Positions 60,485 to 64,000 of a DNA stretch of 64,000 nucleotides are shown here, one piece after another. Position numbers and translations under genes: made by a program. Origin of the DNA: Thiomicrorhabdus immobilis. GTDB taxonomy: Bacteria > Pseudomonadota > Gammaproteobacteria > Thiomicrospirales > Thiomicrospiraceae. The first letter of the stretch is position 1, and every line of letters starts with the position of its first letter. Location: NCBI RefSeq assembly GCF_021654855.1, contig NZ_AP024202.1, positions 1,178,001 through 1,242,000 of the forward strand, read 5' to 3'. The notes beneath the pieces are model-generated. The model did not search any database, was not told where the DNA came from, and was given only the letters and a program-made list of their open reading frames with translations.

Positions 60485-60529
60485 ATCACCAAAAAGGGTG
60501 ATGAATACTATTACGTATCCATATATAGT
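60485..60529 (+). promoter_or_regulatory. Dyad operator and -10 of the sorting-substrate gene
   Basis: ATCACC-AAAAAG-GGTGAT (60485-60502) is a perfect dyad. Its centre is 30.5 bp upstream of a -10-like TATAGT (60524-60529), identical to the arrangement before the small secreted gene. It lies in the divergent spacer, so it could also control the luxR-type gene. Confidence 0.65.
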
Positions 60530-60622
60530 AAACATTATAGAAAAGTAAATATATTTATATATATATTTATACTTAAAAGATTTAAAAAATAAAAACAAAC
60601 CTTAGAGAGGTCAGAGGAAATT

Positions 60623-62149
60623 ATGAATTTGAATAAGATTTTTAAACGTAGTGCACTAAGTGCGGCACTTTTGGTTGTTAGTGTTCCAGTGTATTCTGGT
60701 CAGATTATCGGTGTTCAGCAAGGTTTGCCTAGTCCTATTTTAACTGGTGCTGATGAGTACAAAAATGGTTTTGGTGGTTGGGATTATGGCAATGTCAATG
60801 TAAGAATTGTTGATGCTGAAACTAAGCAAACAGATGTTGTAGGCAAGAGTTTTGATTCTATTACAGGTTCTTACACGGCAATGACTTACGGAGAGAGTTT
60901 TGTCAGTGAGGTTATGGATGGCCCAGCAGGGACTGTAATGGGTAGACTAACAGGTAAGGATTGGCCAGTTGGTGAGCCAGCAGGCGTCAGGGTTATTACA
61001 ACAGATGCCATTGAGGACCAAAGTAATGGGCGTCCTAATAGTTGTATTTTAAGTACTTCTTATCATAAGTTTTCGGAGGACTCAAATTATTCAGGTCCGA
61101 CTCCAGATGATGGGTATTTAGATTCTGCTAATCCCAACCCAACACTTTGCGACAGCCCTTTTCAGACTCATAAACGTTTCAAAGTAAGTGCATTACCAAC
61201 ATCAATCGATGATGCCGATGGTACAGTAAATAATGCGATTGATATTGTTTTTAACTTGGATACAGGTGCCACATCGACTGCTGAAACGGCACTGCGTCGT
61301 TATTCGGTATTGCAGAAATTAAACAACTATACGGGGTCAAGATTAGCGGGTTATAAGATTGAGCTAGGTTTTGGTGTAGGGAATAACTTTGCAAAAATTG
61401 ATACCACTAATACGACTTTAACAGATCAGCTACACCTTTCAGTAGGAGCAGGTGATGGTTCTGATTTTTGGTCATCAGGTGATTTAGCAACATTTTCAGC
61501 AGGTCTATTTGGTCCTGCAGATCCTCCAAAGCACCCTAATGACGGATTCTTTAGTAATGCTACGGCAAACTATCCTGTAACGTTAACAGATGCCGGTCTT
61601 CTTGAGTCATCTGGTGTGTTAGCTAGTAATTATACAAGCTTGTTTGGTGATTGGATCCCAAGTAATGTCGCTCCTAGCGGGGTCTTTTATGATGATGACA
61701 ATGACCCGACAACAGATGCTGTTCTGGTTGCTTTCTGGAATAATGGCCAATGGTTATATGGACAAGCCCAGAGTTTTGCTCCTGTGCCAGATGCAACACT
61801 TACACAATGGGCAGACAATAGTTTATATAGTGTAGGTGTCATTGAAGATTTATTGAACCTAGGTTTAAGTTATATGGTTGAAGTTGGTGATGTGAACACC
61901 ATTGTTACACAGAGTAGCTACAATAACTTTACCATTCGCATGATTCCTGTTGTTTCAACTGATACAACTGCAGTGACATGGGGTGATGCACCAACAGATT
62001 TAAGTGCTTATGCGAGTGCTACTGGTGGAACAACGACAACTTCTTCTGGTGGTTCAGCGAGCTTTGTGAGTCAGTATGGATTTGTTGCGCTATTGTTGGT
62101 TTTCCTAGGTTTAGGTGGCTGGATTGTTAGAAACAAAATGTCTAAATAA
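60623..62149 (+). CDS. Exported protein with C-terminal sorting-like tail
   Basis: A 508-residue protein with a Sec signal peptide (to about VYSG) and a large Asp/Asn/Gly/Thr-rich, mostly beta extracellular region. Only two Cys are seen in the mature part (NSCILSTSY and TLCDSPF). It ends with a Gly/Thr/Ser linker (ATGGTTTTSSGGSA), then SFVSQYGFVALLLVFLGLGGWIV and RNKMSK: short motif, hydrophobic helix, basic end, the layout of exosortase signals. The motif aligns in form with IPTLSxWG-CTERM but is not identical. An exosortase-like gene follows 131 bp later. GAGAGG precedes the ATG. Confidence 0.8.
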   Translation: MNLNKIFKRSALSAALLVVSVPVYSGQIIGVQQGLPSPILTGADEYKNGFGGWDYGNVNVRIVDAETKQTDVVGKSFDSITGSYTAMTYGESFVSEVMDGPAGTVMGRLTGKDWPVGEPAGVRVITTDAIEDQSNGRPNSCILSTSYHKFSEDSNYSGPTPDDGYLDSANPNPTLCDSPFQTHKRFKVSALPTSIDDADGTVNNAIDIVFNLDTGATSTAETALRRYSVLQKLNNYTGSRLAGYKIELGFGVGNNFAKIDTTNTTLTDQLHLSVGAGDGSDFWSSGDLATFSAGLFGPADPPKHPNDGFFSNATANYPVTLTDAGLLESSGVLASNYTSLFGDWIPSNVAPSGVFYDDDNDPTTDAVLVAFWNNGQWLYGQAQSFAPVPDATLTQWADNSLYSVGVIEDLLNLGLSYMVEVGDVNTIVTQSSYNNFTIRMIPVVSTDTTAVTWGDAPTDLSAYASATGGTTTTSSGGSASFVSQYGFVALLLVFLGLGGWIVRNKMSK

Positions 62150-62206
62150 TCGTGCGATAAGCAATTAAAAGCGTTGTTCAAGACGTTTTTAAGTCCACCT
62201 AATATG

Positions 62207-62248
62207 AAACCCTTACAAATTGTTATTACAGCTGTAAGGGTTTTTTTA
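62207..62248 (+). terminator. Terminator between substrate and exosortase genes
   Basis: A perfect 11-bp stem, AAACCCTTACA (62207-62217) with TGTAAGGGTTT (62233-62243), is followed by seven Ts. Readthrough would give low expression of the enzyme relative to its substrate. Confidence 0.9.
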
Positions 62249-62280
62249 TGCTTTTCTTATTAAAAAAGAGGTCTCTTTAA

Positions 62281-62925
62281 GTGTTGTGGTTTGTAGTTCG
62301 CTATGTTCTATGGTTAGTACTGCTATTCGCTCTGTTTTTTATTGAATCCATTTCTCCTCTTTATTTTGTGCAAACCTGGCAAACGGATTTAACCATTTAC
62401 CTCACCCATTTATGGATTGATGGTTTTGATATTCCCGTCAAGATGGTTGGAAACACCGTTTATTTGGACCATGGATTCAATATCTGGATTTTGGATGGCT
62501 GTAATGGTCTAGCCGCCTATTTACTGTTCGGTGTGGCGATATTAGCTTACCCAACCGTTTGGTTGAGTAGATTGATTTGGTTGCTTGAGGGGTATTTCTA
62601 TCTAGTTGTTATAAACTCGATACGAATTGATTTTGTAGTGTATTTAACCATGTTTGATGCGGACTACTTTTACTGTGCTCATGATTGTATTGGGCGTTTA
62701 TGTATGGTGGCAACGACCTTGTTATTGTTTATGTTGTTTACCTTCCGTGTGCAACTCAGTCGACAGGCTCGTAATCAATACGATCGCAGAAAGGGAGAGC
62801 GTGATAGAAGACATGCTCATGCCCATGAATGGCGCGAAGCTAAAGAGGAACGCAGGCATAATAAAGAACCAAGGCGTAAACAGCAAGATAGAAGGGAGAA
62901 ACCTCCTGAAAGGTTGAAGCTGTAA
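62281..62925 (+). CDS. Exosortase-like (XrtH-type) membrane transpeptidase
   Basis: A 214-residue inner-membrane protein with about five helices. The exosortase/archaeosortase triad is present: Cys74 in LDGCNGLAAYLL, Arg115 in INSIRIDF and His134 in CAHDCIGR. The short size and these contexts resemble exosortase H, which processes IPTLxxWG-CTERM proteins. Unusual is a highly charged C-terminal tail of about 55 residues (DRRKGERDRR, EERRHNKEPRRKQQDRREK), presumably cytoplasmic. The start is GTG 62281 with AGAGG upstream. It follows its presumed single substrate. Confidence 0.82.
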   Translation: MLWFVVRYVLWLVLLFALFFIESISPLYFVQTWQTDLTIYLTHLWIDGFDIPVKMVGNTVYLDHGFNIWILDGCNGLAAYLLFGVAILAYPTVWLSRLIWLLEGYFYLVVINSIRIDFVVYLTMFDADYFYCAHDCIGRLCMVATTLLLFMLFTFRVQLSRQARNQYDRRKGERDRRHAHAHEWREAKEERRHNKEPRRKQQDRREKPPERLKL

Positions 62926-63014
62926 TATTAAAGTATCCATTGCCGATTCTTTTCCAGATTGACAGAGTTTTGTGTGTCTTGTAGACTCCTAGCACTCTTC
63001 AATTTGGATTAGTT

Positions 63015-63746
63015 ATGGCGGCAAATATTCATATCCAGAAAACCGATTTTTCCCTTCCTGTTATTCAACTATCGCAATGTGATGTTGCAGAATTAAAACA
63101 AGAGCTTGAGCAATTTGCATTAAGTGACTCTGATGAAAGCATTGCTGTACCTTGTATTCTCGCAATTGACAATGAGTTTACCGAGCCAACTTTTTTAGCC
63201 CAATCATTGGAGTGTTTTCGACAGCATGGTTTTTTACCTATTGGCCTTAAGACAGAGTTGGATGGCATTATCCAACAGGCTAAGTATGCTGGGCTGGCAG
63301 TGTTTAGTGAGAAATTGAATCAATTAGAACTGTTTGATGCCGTTTTGTTACAGCAGCAGGTTAAAACTCCGATTGCAGAACAGAATGTCAGTCCCAAACC
63401 GTCCGAGAAAAAAATGCCCGTCATTTTGCACCGTAGCATCACCAGTGGCGAACAAATCTACGCTGAACATAACGACTTGGTCGTTTTAGGTGATGTTGCC
63501 GTTGATGCTGAAGTGATTGCGGATGGAAATATCTACATTGGCGGAAGCCTGATGGGCAAAGCGTATGCTGGAAATTCCGGCTTAATGAATGTGGACGAAA
63601 TCAGTGTGCGAGCGACTTCATTTGAACCTCAGTTGATCAGTATTGCAGGTTTCTATCAATTGTATGAAGACATCCCAACTAAATACCTGGGCTTGGCTGT
63701 CAAAGTGAAGTTTGAAGCACAGCGATTCGAATACCGTTTAGAGTAG
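63015..63746 (+). CDS. minC: Septum site-determining protein MinC
   Basis: MinC inhibits FtsZ assembly away from midcell. The 243-residue protein has the N-terminal FtsZ-interacting domain (about 1-110), a linker (KTPIAEQNVSPKPSEKK), and the C-terminal beta-helix domain with SGEQIYAEHNDLVVLGDVAVDAEVIADGNIYIGGSLMGKAYAG and LISIAGFYQLYEDIP. A terminator follows directly, and minD/minE are not adjacent within the window, which is unusual. Confidence 0.95.
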   Translation: MAANIHIQKTDFSLPVIQLSQCDVAELKQELEQFALSDSDESIAVPCILAIDNEFTEPTFLAQSLECFRQHGFLPIGLKTELDGIIQQAKYAGLAVFSEKLNQLELFDAVLLQQQVKTPIAEQNVSPKPSEKKMPVILHRSITSGEQIYAEHNDLVVLGDVAVDAEVIADGNIYIGGSLMGKAYAGNSGLMNVDEISVRATSFEPQLISIAGFYQLYEDIPTKYLGLAVKVKFEAQRFEYRLE

Positions 63747-63798
63747 ATTGAGCTGTAACCTAGCAAAGGGTTAACCGTTGGTTCTATCAGTTATAAAA

Positions 63799-63834
63799 AA
63801 AACCGTTTAGTCAGAAGATTAAACGGTTTTTTTT
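63799..63834. terminator. Bidirectional terminator after minC
   Basis: A perfect 11-bp stem, AAAACCGTTTA / TAAACGGTTTT, with an A-run before and a T-run after, lies between convergent genes. Confidence 0.92.
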
Positions 63835-63868
63835 ATATGTGTTGCTTGATTACCAGGCCGGATGGGTT

Positions 63869-64000
63869 TTATTCATTCGGCTCAACCTTAACCAAGATGC
63901 CAAATAATGGGTGGTCGATGTAATGTAGTTCACCCGGTTTGATTTTTCGTGACTCTTTTAGGTTAAAACGCCAATGGGTAGGGTGCTCCCCATTAGATAA
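63869..64000 (-). CDS. C-terminal end of a CsiV-like protein (partial)
   Basis: A frame entering from the right edge on the minus strand ends at TAA (63869-63871). The 43 visible residues include HWRFNLKESRKIKPGELHYIDHPLFGILVKVEP. SRKIKPGELHYIDHPLFG matches the C-terminal signature of the CsiV peptidoglycan-binding family (pattern RR.RSGELHYLDHPLFG) as I remember it. The gene is cut by the window edge. Confidence 0.7.
   Translation of the reverse strand, partial: LSNGEHPTHWRFNLKESRKIKPGELHYIDHPLFGILVKVEPNE

Noticed and set aside
63852-63863. ACCAGGCCGGAT near the right end as a palindrome copy
   Set aside because: It has two mismatches that break the symmetry; possibly a decayed copy, but not counted.

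Overview
The window reads as a contiguous, almost fully coding stretch (AT-leaning, mid-40s percent GC by eye) of a gammaproteobacterial chromosome. The gene set and the protein sequences fit a Thiomicrospira/Thiomicrorhabdus/Hydrogenovibrio-like sulfur-oxidising chemolithoautotroph; the genus is an inference from general resemblance, since no search could be run. There are no phages, insertion sequences, CRISPR arrays or rRNA operons. The window is mostly conserved housekeeping operons separated by clear hairpin terminators.

Layout. 1-3.1 kb: end of an unidentified gene, then clpS-clpA. 3.1-8.1 kb, minus strand: infA, a complete succinate dehydrogenase operon sdhCDAB-sdhE, and aat; ClpS, ClpA and Aat together make up the bacterial N-degron pathway. 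8.4-13.4 kb: dnaE and two genes of unknown function, one with a PilZ-like end. 13.4-14.8 kb, minus: a nitroreductase and thpR. 15.2-22.1 kb: an acetate module (acs, DUF485 protein, actP, a cNMP/CBS/DUF294 protein and a DEDDh exonuclease). 22.1-32.4 kb: the translation/RNA operon rimP-nusA-infB-rbfA-truB, a rhodanese-methyltransferase protein, a cyclic-nucleotide-binding protein, rpsO and pnp, with several structured leaders. 32.5-46 kb: an M16 protease, roxA, purB, an EamA transporter, acnB, a lipoprotein with three peptidoglycan-binding repeats, and sppA. 46-52.8 kb: uvrC, pgsA, tRNA-Gly/Cys/Leu, a GGDEF-EAL protein and an ANTAR response regulator. 52.9-58.9 kb: a DUF3087-like protein, a Sel1-repeat protein, and a TPP riboswitch followed by thiC-thiO-thiS-thiG. 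59-63 kb: a small accessory locus. 63-64 kb: minC and the end of a CsiV-like gene.

Two things stand out. First, the perfect 12-bp palindrome ACCAGGCCTGGT occurs exactly ten times, plus four copies with one mismatch. It lies both between and inside unrelated genes and is read in all three codon frames, so the signal is in the DNA rather than the protein. It behaves like a highly iterated palindrome, comparable to cyanobacterial HIP1, and I know of no description of it. Second, the 59-63 kb locus holds a Gln/Gly-rich secreted protein, a LuxR-type regulator, a large exported protein with a C-terminal sorting-like tail, and an exosortase-like enzyme keeping the Cys/Arg/His triad. The promoters of both secreted-protein genes carry the same dyad, ATCACC-N6-GGTGRT, at exactly the same distance from a -10-like box. 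This looks like a self-contained regulated surface-protein sorting system with one dedicated substrate.
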